The notes: generated by a model not told the origin, from the letters alone. A stretch of 9,287 nucleotides of DNA from Candidatus Tectimicrobiota bacterium (GCA_016193065.1 JACPSX010000187.1:2697-11983), one strand, 5' to 3'. Counted from the stretch's first letter, positions 1 to 5,449 are shown. Made by a program: numbers and translations.

Positions 1-13
1 CCGCAAATTCAAC

Positions 14-43
14 TTGACACAAAATCGGGGAAAATGTTATAGC
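14..43 (+). promoter_or_regulatory. Candidate sigma70-type promoter for the cold-shock gene
   Basis: A perfect TTGACA (14-19) is followed after 18 bp by TATAGC (38-43), a 4/6 match to the -10 consensus that keeps TATA. Transcription would start near 50, giving a leader of about 140 nt before the ATG at 190. Long leaders are known for cspA-type genes. This is consensus matching by eye; no start site is mapped. Confidence 0.45.
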
Positions 44-101
44 CAGCAACGGAATGGAAATCCCCTGTCCAAATCAAGCGCCCTAAGAGAAATGAAAATG
101 A

Positions 102-123
102 CAAAGCACCGCCATGTGCTTTG
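102..123 (+). promoter_or_regulatory. 5'-leader stem-loop of the cold-shock gene
   Basis: CAAAGCAC (102-109) and GTGCTTTG (116-123) are perfect inverted repeats of 8 bp around a 6-nt loop. The downstream flank is not T-rich, so it does not look like an intrinsic terminator. It lies 66 nt before the start codon, inside the predicted leader. A role in leader folding or temperature sensing is inference by analogy with cspA leaders. Confidence 0.4.
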
Positions 124-189
124 ACGTTCTTCGTGTGGCCACGGGAGGCCGCCGGCACAGGGGAGTCACGCAGGAGAAGGAGGAAGTGC

Positions 190-390
190 ATGCCGAAGGG
201 CAAAGTCAAGTGGTTCAATGACTCCAAGGGATACGGATTCATTGAGCAGGAAAACGGAGAAGACGTTTTTGTGCACTACTCTGCCATCCAGGGGGACGGA
301 TTTAAATCCCTCACCCAGGGCCAGGATGTGGAGTTCGAGGTCACCCAGGGGCCCAAGGGGCTTCAGGCTAGCCGGGTGACAAAGGCCTAA
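190..390 (+). CDS. csp: Cold-shock domain protein (CspA family)
   Basis: Single cold-shock domain (OB fold) of 66 residues, the usual family length. It binds single-stranded RNA and DNA in the cytoplasm and acts as an RNA chaperone in cold or growth transitions. The start fits the family N-terminus (GKVKWFN at 4-10). RNP1 is KGYGFIEQ (13-20) and RNP2 is VFVHYSAI (26-33), with the nucleic-acid-stacking aromatics W8, F9, Y15, F17, F27 and H29 present. The ATG at 190 follows a strong purine-rich ribosome-binding stretch (GGAGAAGGAGG), so the longer frame opening at 121 is not the start. It is monocistronic and converges on tsaC/sua5, with 9 nt between the two stop codons. Which Csp paralogue this is, and whether it is cold-induced, cannot be told from sequence. 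Confidence 0.97.
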   Translation: MPKGKVKWFNDSKGYGFIEQENGEDVFVHYSAIQGDGFKSLTQGQDVEFEVTQGPKGLQASRVTKA

Positions 391-399
391 TTCCTTCTC

Positions 400-1071
400 T
401 CACTCCCCCACCTCGTTGAGGAGCGCGCGGATCACCCTCCAGGGGAGGTCTCCTTCTCTCAGGAGGAGGGGGTCTTTCGCACTGACATCCACGACCGTGG
501 ATCCCCGGCTGGGAGGGAGTTCGCCGCCGTCCAGGTACAGGTCTGCCCCTTCCCCCAAACTGCGCAGGATGGAATCAACATCTCCGGGACAAGGTTCTCC
601 GGAACGGTTCGCGCTTGTGGCAACCAGGGGAACACCCAACTGCCGCACCAGACCTTGAGCCACGGGGGACCTGGAAATGCGCAGGCCAATCGTTCCCGCG
701 TGACTTACCAGATGGGCAGGAGCACCCGTCGAGGCCCGGTAAATAAGGGTTAGAGGACCCGGCCAGAAGGCTCTCTGCAAGACCAGGGCTGATTCAGGCA
801 CTTCTCCCACCAGGCCCGCGAGCCAGGTTTCATCGGCTATCAGAAGGGGGAAACTCTTTTCCGCAGACCGCCCCTTGAGCGCCATCACGCGCTCGACGGC
901 GGCCCGCTCCGATCCGGCGCAGCCCAGGCCATACAGCGTGTCCGTAGGGTAAATGACCACACCCCCACGCCGGGCGCACTGGGCCGCTTCCTCCAGAAGG
1001 GCCGGATTTGGGGAAGAGAGGTCAAGGGAAATTCGTTTCAGTGGTTGGCCAGCGCGGCGGAGGGAACTCAT
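400..1071 (-). CDS. tsaC: L-threonylcarbamoyladenylate synthase (TsaC/Sua5/YrdC family)
   Basis: Makes threonylcarbamoyl-AMP from threonine, bicarbonate and ATP, the first step of t6A formation at tRNA position 37; cytoplasmic. The 223-aa product is the short YrdC-domain form without the extra Sua5 C-terminal domain. Visible family motifs are YPTDTLYGLGC (41-51), LKGRSAEKSFPLLI (65-78) with the substrate-site K and R residues, WPGPLT (103-108), the glycine-rich GTIGLRI (126-132), ATSANRSGEP (151-160), STVVDV (191-196) and LLREG (203-207). The ATG at 1071 has GAAGGAG about 5 nt upstream. It is the last gene of the leuB-acpS-purE-tsaC run, 14 nt after the purE stop. The name Sua5 or YwlC would be equally acceptable. 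Confidence 0.95.
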   Translation of the reverse strand: MSSLRRAGQPLKRISLDLSSPNPALLEEAAQCARRGGVVIYPTDTLYGLGCAGSERAAVERVMALKGRSAEKSFPLLIADETWLAGLVGEVPESALVLQRAFWPGPLTLIYRASTGAPAHLVSHAGTIGLRISRSPVAQGLVRQLGVPLVATSANRSGEPCPGDVDSILRSLGEGADLYLDGGELPPSRGSTVVDVSAKDPLLLREGDLPWRVIRALLNEVGE

Positions 1072-1085
1072 GACGGCTCCTTCAA

Positions 1086-1592
1086 TTAACCGCCCCGTTT
1101 CCCTTTCAGCTTGCGGTCTGCTTCCTCCACACCCTGACTCATTTTCTGTTTGAAGTCCCGCAGTTTTTGAGACAGATCGGGATCCGAGAGGGCGAGGATC
1201 TGGACGGCCAGGATGCCTGCGTTGCGGGCTCCGCTTTTTCCCACGGCCATCGTGGCCACCGGAGTCCCCCGGGGCATCTGAACCGTGGCCAGGAGAGCAT
1301 CAAAGCCCTGCAGGGGGGAAGAATCGATGGGGACCCCAATGACCGGAAGGATGGTCTCCGCTGCCAAGACCCCGGCCAGGTGGGCGGCCCCTCCGGCGCC
1401 GGCAATGAGCACCTGCACCCCTCGCTCGGCGGCCCGCCGCGCATACTCACTCGTGCGGGCGGGAGAGCGGTGGGCGGAACTGACCGTCAGCTCGTACGGA
1501 ACTCCGAACTCGTCGAGAGCCTTGAGGCACTCCTCCATGATCTCTTGATCCGAAGTACTGCCCATGACAACCCCGACTTTAGGCCCGGCCAT
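1086..1592 (-). CDS. purE: N5-carboxyaminoimidazole ribonucleotide mutase (PurE, class I)
   Basis: Converts N5-CAIR to CAIR in de novo purine synthesis. The 168-aa product has the class I signatures: VGVVMGSTSD phosphate loop (6-15), SSAHRSP (38-44) with catalytic H41, GAGGAAHLAGV (65-75), and the SSPLQGFDALL...MPRGTPVAT region (91-114). Two in-frame ATGs, at 1592 and 1607, each have GGAGG at about 6 nt. I chose 1592 because the protein then begins just before the conserved first strand; starting at 1607 would add five residues (MGRER). With the 1592 start the gene overlaps the end of acpS by 14 nt, implying translational coupling. Class I PurE normally needs PurK, but no purK is visible here, so it must lie elsewhere. 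Confidence 0.95.
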   Translation of the reverse strand: MAGPKVGVVMGSTSDQEIMEECLKALDEFGVPYELTVSSAHRSPARTSEYARRAAERGVQVLIAGAGGAAHLAGVLAAETILPVIGVPIDSSPLQGFDALLATVQMPRGTPVATMAVGKSGARNAGILAVQILALSDPDLSQKLRDFKQKMSQGVEEADRKLKGKRGG

Positions 1593-2001
1593 CCGCTCCC
1601 TCCCCATTGTTTCCCTCCAACAGGACGGTGGCGACAGCGACCCCCTTGGTGTGGGAGAGGCTAAGGAAGATTTTGCGAACTCCAAGGCGCTCGGAAATCT
1701 CCCGCGTGCGTCCTTGAAGCTCGATCGTGGGGGGCCCCCCGGGCTTGCGGACCACCTGCACTTCCTTCCAGCGCACCCCCTGGCGAAGTCCGGTTCCCAG
1801 GGCCTTGAAAACCGCCTCTTTGGCGGCAAACCGCCCGGCAAAGGAGGGGTAAGGATCCCTCTTCCTCTGGCAATAGCGGATCTCTCCTTCCGTGTAGATC
1901 CGGTTCAAAAAGCGCTCGCGCCATTCCTGAATGACCCCGGCGATCCGCTCCACCTCGACCATGTCGACCCCAATGCCGACGGCCCCTGCCGGTCTTTTCA
2001 T
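1579..2001 (-). CDS. acpS: Holo-[acyl-carrier-protein] synthase (AcpS)
   Basis: Transfers 4'-phosphopantetheine from CoA to a serine of apo-ACP, activating fatty-acid synthesis; cytoplasmic. The 140-aa product is slightly longer than the usual 120-130. It carries GIGVDMVEVERI (9-20) with Mg-binding D13, and RFAAKEAVFKALGTG (57-71) with Mg-binding E62. The C-terminal LSLSHTKGVAVATV (114-127) matches the closing strand of the family. The last dozen residues (LLEGNNGEGADGRA region) are a non-conserved tail whose codons overlap the purE start. The ATG abuts the leuB stop with no intervening base, so translation is probably coupled to leuB. A dedicated secondary-metabolism phosphopantetheinyl transferase is unlikely in view of size and context. 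Confidence 0.95.
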   Translation of the reverse strand: MKRPAGAVGIGVDMVEVERIAGVIQEWRERFLNRIYTEGEIRYCQRKRDPYPSFAGRFAAKEAVFKALGTGLRQGVRWKEVQVVRKPGGPPTIELQGRTREISERLGVRKIFLSLSHTKGVAVATVLLEGNNGEGADGRA

Positions 2002-3087
2002 CTATCGCTCCCGCCCGATCCGGTCGGCCACCAGATCGCCCATTTCGTCCGTGGCCACGAGCTTCTTTCCCGGCTCCATGATGTCCACGGTCCGGTAATC
2101 CTGGTTCAAAACCCACTCCACGGCCCGCTCGATCGCCCCGGCCTCTTGCAGCAGATTGAAGGAGTAAGTCAGCATCATGGCCACGGTGAGAATACTCCCC
2201 AGGGGATTCGCCTTCCTTTGCCCCGCGATGTCCGGAGCCGAGCCGTGGACCGGCTCGTAGTAGGCAATGCGACCGGTGCTGATGGACCCAGAGGGGAGCA
2301 TGCCCAGAGAGCCGGCCAGGACAGCTCCCTCATCGCTCAGGATATCCCCAAAGGTGTTCTCGGTGACGATGACATCGAAGTCTTGCGGCTGGGTGACCAG
2401 CTTCATGGCCCCCACATCCACCAGAACGTGGTCGAGGGCAACATCCGGGTAGCCCTTGCCCACCCGCTCCACGGTCTCCCGCCACAGCCGGGAGGTTTCC
2501 AGGATGTTTGCCTTGTCGATGGAGGTAACCTTCTTGCGACGCTTGCGGGCGGTCTCGAAGGCCACCCGGGCAATGCGCTCGATCTCCGCCGTGGTGTATT
2601 CCATGGTATCGACAGCCCTAAACCCATTCCCCAGGGAGGTGCGCTCTTTTGGCTTTCCGTAGTAGAGGCCCCCGGTCAGCTCCCGCACCAGGAGAATGTT
2701 AATTCCCTGGCGGATCCGCTCGCTCTTTAAGGGAGAGACCCCGGCCAGGGCGGGATAGACAATAATGGGGCGCAGGTTGGCAAAACAGCCAAACTCCTTG
2801 CGGATCCGGAGCAAGGCCTGCTCGGGCCGCTTGTCCAGGCCCAGTTGGTCCCACTTGGGCCCCCCCACAGCTCCCATGAGAATCGCATCAGAACCGCGGC
2901 AGACTTCCATCGTGCCCTCGGGAAGCGGGTCTCCAAACTCGTCATAGGCACAGCCGCCGATCGGTGCTTCCCGGATCTCAAACCGGTGGCCAAAAGCCTT
3001 TTCGATTGCTTTCAACACCTTTAATCCTTCCCGGATCACTTCGGGGCCAATCCCGTCGCCGGGAAGCACGGCAATGACTGGGCTCAT
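2002..3087 (-). CDS. leuB: 3-isopropylmalate dehydrogenase (LeuB)
   Basis: NAD-dependent oxidative decarboxylation of 3-isopropylmalate, the third step of leucine synthesis. The 361-aa product has the usual length and motifs: PGDGIGPEV (9-17), GAVGGPKWD (72-80), substrate arginines in LLRIRKEFG (92-100), NLRP (104-107) and VREL (134-137), DKANILETS (191-199) with K192 and N194, metal ligands D248 and D252 in NTFGDILSDEG (244-254), and YEPVHGSAPDIAG (277-289). The ATG at 3087 fits the family N-terminus; the extra 12 codons upstream come from the repeat at 3111 onward and are not conserved-looking. A GAGAGGA stretch lies about 9-10 nt before the ATG. One oddity is VDVGAM at 223-228 where LeuB usually has VDNAAM; the aspartate D224 is kept. 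leuC and leuD are not in the window. A related beta-decarboxylating dehydrogenase is possible but less likely. Confidence 0.95.
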   Translation of the reverse strand: MSPVIAVLPGDGIGPEVIREGLKVLKAIEKAFGHRFEIREAPIGGCAYDEFGDPLPEGTMEVCRGSDAILMGAVGGPKWDQLGLDKRPEQALLRIRKEFGCFANLRPIIVYPALAGVSPLKSERIRQGINILLVRELTGGLYYGKPKERTSLGNGFRAVDTMEYTTAEIERIARVAFETARKRRKKVTSIDKANILETSRLWRETVERVGKGYPDVALDHVLVDVGAMKLVTQPQDFDVIVTENTFGDILSDEGAVLAGSLGMLPSGSISTGRIAYYEPVHGSAPDIAGQRKANPLGSILTVAMMLTYSFNLLQEAGAIERAVEWVLNQDYRTVDIMEPGKKLVATDEMGDLVADRIGRER

Positions 3088-3110
3088 GGGAATCAATCCT
3101 CTCTGATCTG

Positions 3111-3167
3111 CCCCCCCACCCATCCCTCCCCCTCAGAGGGGGGAGGAAGGGGAAAGGGAGCCCGGGG
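3111..3167. repeat. G-rich dispersed palindrome, copy A (upstream of leuB)
   Basis: A run of seven C, then ACCCAT, then CCCTCCCCCTC (3111-3134) is followed by a G-rich arm (3136-3158). CCCCCT and AGGGGG pair around CAG. The + strand carries four G tracts (3138-3143, 3149-3152, 3156-3158, 3164-3167), so it also fits a G-quadruplex motif. The 24-nt left arm recurs at 7168-7192 with a single inserted A, which is why I call it a repeat family. It lies in the presumed leuB 5' leader. It is REP-like, with no coding content. Confidence 0.6.
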
Positions 3168-3231
3168 AAATGCACGCCTATCTTAGCCCCGATGCGGAAA
3201 AAATCAAGGCCCAGACTCTCCAGGGAAAGGA

Positions 3232-3247
3232 AGCCTGCACGCAGGCT
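3232..3247. other. Short stem-loop between the small ORF and leuB
   Basis: AGCCTG (3232-3237) and CAGGCT (3242-3247) form a 6-bp stem with a 4-nt loop. On the leuB strand it is followed by TTCCTTTCC, too poor in T for a confident terminator. It lies just downstream, in the leuB direction, of the larger inverted repeat at 3256-3327. Its function is unknown. Confidence 0.3.
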
Positions 3248-3255
3248 AAAACGAT

Positions 3256-3327
3256 CAAGGACCCGGTGGGCTCCCGGACGCGGCAAGAACTCCGGCACGC
3301 GCCACCAGAAGCCCGAACGGGTCCTTG
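3256..3327 (-). promoter_or_regulatory. Inverted repeat with 10-bp arms in the leuB leader
   Basis: CAAGGACCCG (3256-3265) and CGGGTCCTTG (3318-3327) are perfect inverted repeats. Inside them GGGCT (3268-3272) pairs with AGCCC (3310-3314), and CCGGA (3274-3278) with TCCGG (3291-3295), giving a branched or extended hairpin of 72 nt. On the minus strand it begins 19 nt after the small ORF stop and is followed by ATCGTTTT, a weak terminator-like tail. It may be an attenuator, an RNA element, or a remnant of a mobile palindrome. The pairing is seen directly; the role is inferred. Confidence 0.4.
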
Positions 3328-3346
3328 GAAAATTGGGAAAATGAAG

Positions 3347-3472
3347 CTAGATCACACGGGACAGGAGGATATCAAACAGGATCAGGATCAAAATGCCAGC
3401 AGCCCACATGAGAAGCTTTTGGCGATCAACTTTGGGAACGGATTTCTTGATCCTCGCATGTGCAAGCGGCAT
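3347..3472 (-). CDS. Small Leu/Ile-rich ORF: single-pass membrane protein or leader peptide
   Basis: A 41-codon ORF. The N-terminal half is basic and polar (R7, K9, K10, K14, R17, K19). From about residue 20 it becomes a continuous hydrophobic segment with the core AAGILILILFDILL (24-37) ending in SRVI. This is the pattern of a tail-anchored single-pass inner-membrane protein. Eight Leu and six Ile codons, most of them in codons 20-41, also fit a branched-chain leader peptide, since leuB is the next gene on the strand and an inverted repeat follows the stop by 19 nt. AAGGAG lies 10 nt before the ATG but only 4 nt before an in-frame TTG at 3478, which may be the true start. A sigma70-like promoter lies about 90 bp upstream. 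I do not recognise a family. The coding status is plausible but unproven. Confidence 0.45.
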   Translation of the reverse strand: MPLAHARIKKSVPKVDRQKLLMWAAGILILILFDILLSRVI

Positions 3473-3561
3473 AAACAAAGAACTCCTTCACGACAGCAAC
3501 GTGACCGAGCACAACCAAATTTTGCCCCCCTACTCGGAGGGTTCTCCCTACACGGGGGCGG

Positions 3562-3589
3562 ATTCTACCACCCCATGGCAGGGAGTCAA
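3562..3589 (-). promoter_or_regulatory. Sigma70-type promoter for the small ORF-leuB-acpS-purE-tsaC unit
   Basis: Reading the minus strand, TTGACT (3589-3584) is separated by 16 bp from TAGAAT (3567-3562). Each hexamer matches 5/6 of consensus. An A/T-rich stretch (3594-3605) lies just upstream of the -35 in UP-element position. Transcription would start near 3555, some 80 nt before the small ORF. It is the best promoter match I found for the leuB operon. Its -35 faces that of the divergent promoter 26 bp away. Confidence 0.55.
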
Positions 3590-3615
3590 GAGCTAATTTT
3601 TCCATAGAAGGCGGC

Positions 3616-3644
3616 TTGAACATCTGATGGATTTTCACTATAGT
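3616..3644 (+). promoter_or_regulatory. Sigma70-type promoter for the 149-aa protein/DUF2203 pair
   Basis: TTGAAC (3616-3621) is followed after exactly 17 bp by TATAGT (3639-3644), a 5/6 match at -10. The predicted start near 3651 gives a short leader of about 39 nt. AGGAGGGGG then sits in ribosome-binding position before the ATG at 3690. The -10 box is inside a dyad (3622-3659), suggesting control of this promoter by a bound repressor. Confidence 0.55.
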
Positions 3645-3659
3645 GAGATACTTTCAGAT
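3622..3659. promoter_or_regulatory. Nested symmetric dyad, candidate operator
   Basis: A perfect 12-bp palindrome TCACTATAGTGA (3635-3646) is flanked at exactly 7 bp on each side by ATCTGA (3622-3627) and TCAGAT (3654-3659), which are themselves inverted repeats on the same axis. It covers the spacer, the -10 box and the expected start of the + strand promoter. A dimeric or tetrameric regulator could bind here; none is encoded in the window. A 12-bp palindrome alone occurs by chance a couple of times in this length, so the coaxial outer arms and the position are what make it notable. Confidence 0.45.
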
Positions 3660-3689
3660 TTCTTCTAAGACCTTGCAGGAGGGGGACTT

Positions 3690-4139
3690 ATGAGCGCACA
3701 GCGGGAGATTCGGATTGGCCTGGACAATTACATGCTGCCGGATTTTTCTCAAAACGGGCACAACCACATTTACCGGGACCGCAAGGGCCGGCCGATTTGC
3801 GTGGCCGCCTATGAAGAAGCCGGCCGCGGGAACTTCGGCGCTTTGAACCCGGACATCCGGGTCGGCCGGGCCATTTATGATAAACTCCACGTCCAGGTGA
3901 CTCTGTGGCGGAAGAACTGTGAGGACGTTCCCACCTACATCGTGAACGGAGATCCGGGTCTGGAGATCACCCAGGACATCAACTGGCTTCTCTCCGAGCA
4001 CCTTGAGGCCTTCGGAAATTGGGAAAAGGTCACCGTGGAGGCCTTCAAGGACTACATGTTCCGGAACTATCAGGTCACCTACAGCAGCAGGGGGGAGTGG
4101 ACCCACATCAGCGCTGAGGAGCGGATGGCCCAGCACTAG
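3690..4139 (+). CDS. Hypothetical protein, 149 aa, family not recognised
   Basis: I do not recognise this protein. It is soluble-looking, with no signal peptide or membrane segment, and rich in Tyr, Asn and Trp. Visible landmarks are a GHNHIYRD stretch (23-30) with H24 and H26, IC at 36-37, RKNCEDVP (74-81) with the second Cys at 77, and a C-terminal half with helix-like segments (ITQDINWLLSEHLEAF at 93-108; VEAFKDYMFRNY at 116-127). The two His and two Cys could bind metal or be incidental. The ATG at 3690 has an excellent AGGAGGGGG site. It is the first gene after the dyad-controlled promoter. The DUF2203 gene follows after 27 nt on the same strand, so the two are probably co-transcribed. 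Reading frame, ribosome-binding site and codon use support a real gene. Confidence 0.85.
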   Translation: MSAQREIRIGLDNYMLPDFSQNGHNHIYRDRKGRPICVAAYEEAGRGNFGALNPDIRVGRAIYDKLHVQVTLWRKNCEDVPTYIVNGDPGLEITQDINWLLSEHLEAFGNWEKVTVEAFKDYMFRNYQVTYSSRGEWTHISAEERMAQH

Positions 4140-4166
4140 CCATCTACAAGGGACCGCCAAGCGATC

Positions 4167-4556
4167 ATGAGCAAAAAATTTTTTACCGTGGAGGAAGCGA
4201 ACGGGCTTCTTCCCAATCTGATCCCGATTCTTGAGGAGCTCAAGAACGTGGAGAAGTCCCTGAGGAAAACCCGGAAAGTTGCCACCGCTCTGGCTCAAAA
4301 GGCCGAGGGCAACGGCGGCGGCAAGGAAGGGAGCCAGCAGCTCCTCCGCCACTACTTCCCCATACAGAGCCTCCTCCAGAGAATCGAAAGCCTCGGCATC
4401 TTGGTGAAGAACATCGAGCGCGGGCTCATTGACTTCCCCTACTGGAAAGAGGGGCGCGAAGTGTGCCTGTGCTGGGAATTTGGGGAAACCCGCATCGGCT
4501 ATTGGCACGAAGTGGAGGCAGGTTATGAAGGACGGCAGTCTATTGAGACCCTCTAG
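4167..4556 (+). CDS. DUF2203 family protein
   Basis: The 129-aa product matches the DUF2203 family as I know it: FTVEEANGLLPNLIPILEEL (6-25) at the N-terminus, a helical and variable middle with a Gly/Lys-rich linker (48-56), then the diagnostic GILVKNIERGLIDFPYW (77-93), REVCLCWEFGE (97-107) and IGYWHEVEAGYEGRQSI (110-126). The family is found in many bacteria and has no assigned function. Helix composition suggests a coiled-coil or helical-hairpin first half. No good ribosome-binding site stands directly before the ATG (AAGGGA is about 13 nt away), so expression may depend on coupling to the preceding gene. Its TAG stop shares the tetranucleotide CTAG with the TAG stop of the convergent HtrA-like gene. 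Confidence 0.9.
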   Translation: MSKKFFTVEEANGLLPNLIPILEELKNVEKSLRKTRKVATALAQKAEGNGGGKEGSQQLLRHYFPIQSLLQRIESLGILVKNIERGLIDFPYWKEGREVCLCWEFGETRIGYWHEVEAGYEGRQSIETL

Positions 4557-5449
4557 CGGTAGAACTCCTCGCGATTGCCGCAGACGATCTCCACGTTCTT
4601 GAGTTCCTTATCCCGCAGGATGTTGAGAACCACCGTATCCCCGGGCTTCTTTTTCCAGAGCTCACCGTAAAGCTCCGCCCGGCTGGTAACGTCCCGGGAA
4701 TTGATCCCCAAAATCACATCCCCCTCGCGCAGCCCGTGGATCTGGGCGGGGCCGTAAGGAACCACGCTGGCCACCACCAGCCCTCCTTCCAGAGGGTGAG
4801 CGTAGAATCCAATCCATCCCTGGGCGGACCGGATGCGCTGCCCCAGGGTCAGGAATTCCTCCCGGTAGTCCAGAAAGTACTCGACCGGGATCACCATGGT
4901 CGAGCGCAGAAGCTCATTCAGGTTAAGGGAAACCACCCCAACCAGGTCCCCCCTCATCGTGAACAGACCCCCTCCGCCAAACCCGGGATTCAGGGCGGTG
5001 GTCATGATGGCCCGATCGAGCATGTACTCCCAGTGGGCATCAAAAGGCCCCAGGTAGGTAACGATGCCTCCGTTCCCCTTGCGGCCTTCACCGCCGGTCC
5101 CGGCCACCACGAATACCGGCTGTCCAATCTCCAGGGTACGGGAGGAAACCATCTCAACGAGAGGAGCAATGGTCAGAGGGATGCGCAGGAGCGCAATGCC
5201 GCTCTCAAAGTCCTGGGCCACTGTTTCCCCCGGAAAACTCCTGCCGTCGCTCAAGGTGACCGTTATCTTCTCGGCACCCAAGACCACGTAATTGACGGTC
5301 AAAATCAAACCCGAGGAATCAACGAGCGTACCCGAACCCAGGCGCTCGGTTCCCAGCGCCCAGACGGAAGGGTGACCCGCAGGAACCTGAACCTGCAGGG
5401 AGACAGTGGCCGGCGCGACCTTTTCAATCAGGGCAACATTCGCGTCCAT
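4553..5449 (-). CDS. HtrA/DegP-like protein lacking the catalytic triad, with PDZ domain
   Basis: The fold is that of the S1C trypsin-like proteases (about 1-200) followed by a PDZ domain (about 211-295; GLREGDVILGIN at 239-250). Landmarks align readily: GSGTLVDSSGLILT (38-51), TLSDGRSFPG (65-74), NPG...GGGL (154-162), GDLVGVVSLNLNE (167-179). All three catalytic positions are changed. The His of the NxHVV motif is Tyr54 (NYVV), the Asp of SDIAL is Gly84 (SGIAL), and the Ser of GNSGG is Gly158 (GFGGG). I checked these codons in the nucleotide sequence: TAC, GGC and GGC. There is no signal peptide; the protein starts at the protease domain, so it may be cytoplasmic, unlike periplasmic DegP. 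Length 298 aa suits one protease plus one PDZ domain. It is probably a pseudoprotease acting as a chaperone or peptide-binding scaffold; the frame is intact, arguing against simple decay. Confidence 0.88.
   Translation of the reverse strand: MDANVALIEKVAPATVSLQVQVPAGHPSVWALGTERLGSGTLVDSSGLILTVNYVVLGAEKITVTLSDGRSFPGETVAQDFESGIALLRIPLTIAPLVEMVSSRTLEIGQPVFVVAGTGGEGRKGNGGIVTYLGPFDAHWEYMLDRAIMTTALNPGFGGGGLFTMRGDLVGVVSLNLNELLRSTMVIPVEYFLDYREEFLTLGQRIRSAQGWIGFYAHPLEGGLVVASVVPYGPAQIHGLREGDVILGINSRDVTSRAELYGELWKKKPGDTVVLNILRDKELKNVEIVCGNREEFYR

Noticed and set aside
102-123. Intrinsic terminator upstream of csp
   Set aside because: The hairpin is perfect but is followed by ACGTTCTTCG and not a T run, and it lies within the leader of the gene.
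9-242. Minus-strand open frame over the csp leader and start
   Set aside because: It overlaps the csp ribosome-binding site and coding start on the opposite strand, has no family resemblance, and would cover the candidate csp promoter.
1564-2730. Long + strand open frame (388 codons) opposite purE/acpS/leuB
   Set aside because: It is antisense to three confidently identified genes, has no family-like motifs, and long antisense frames are usual in G+C-rich coding DNA.
3088-3123. leuB start 12 codons further upstream (ATG at 3123)
   Set aside because: The extra residues are translated from the G-rich palindrome and precede the conserved LeuB N-terminus without a ribosome-binding site.
3170-3607. 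+ strand open frame of 145 codons across the leuB upstream region
   Set aside because: It runs through the inverted repeat, the minus-strand promoter and the antisense of the small ORF. The translation is low in hydrophobic residues, without motif or ribosome-binding site.
3088-3689. tRNA, riboswitch or CRISPR in the largest gene-poor stretch
   Set aside because: No cloverleaf, no recognisable T-box or known riboswitch core, and no regularly spaced direct repeats were seen; only the promoters, dyad, small ORF and palindromes described.
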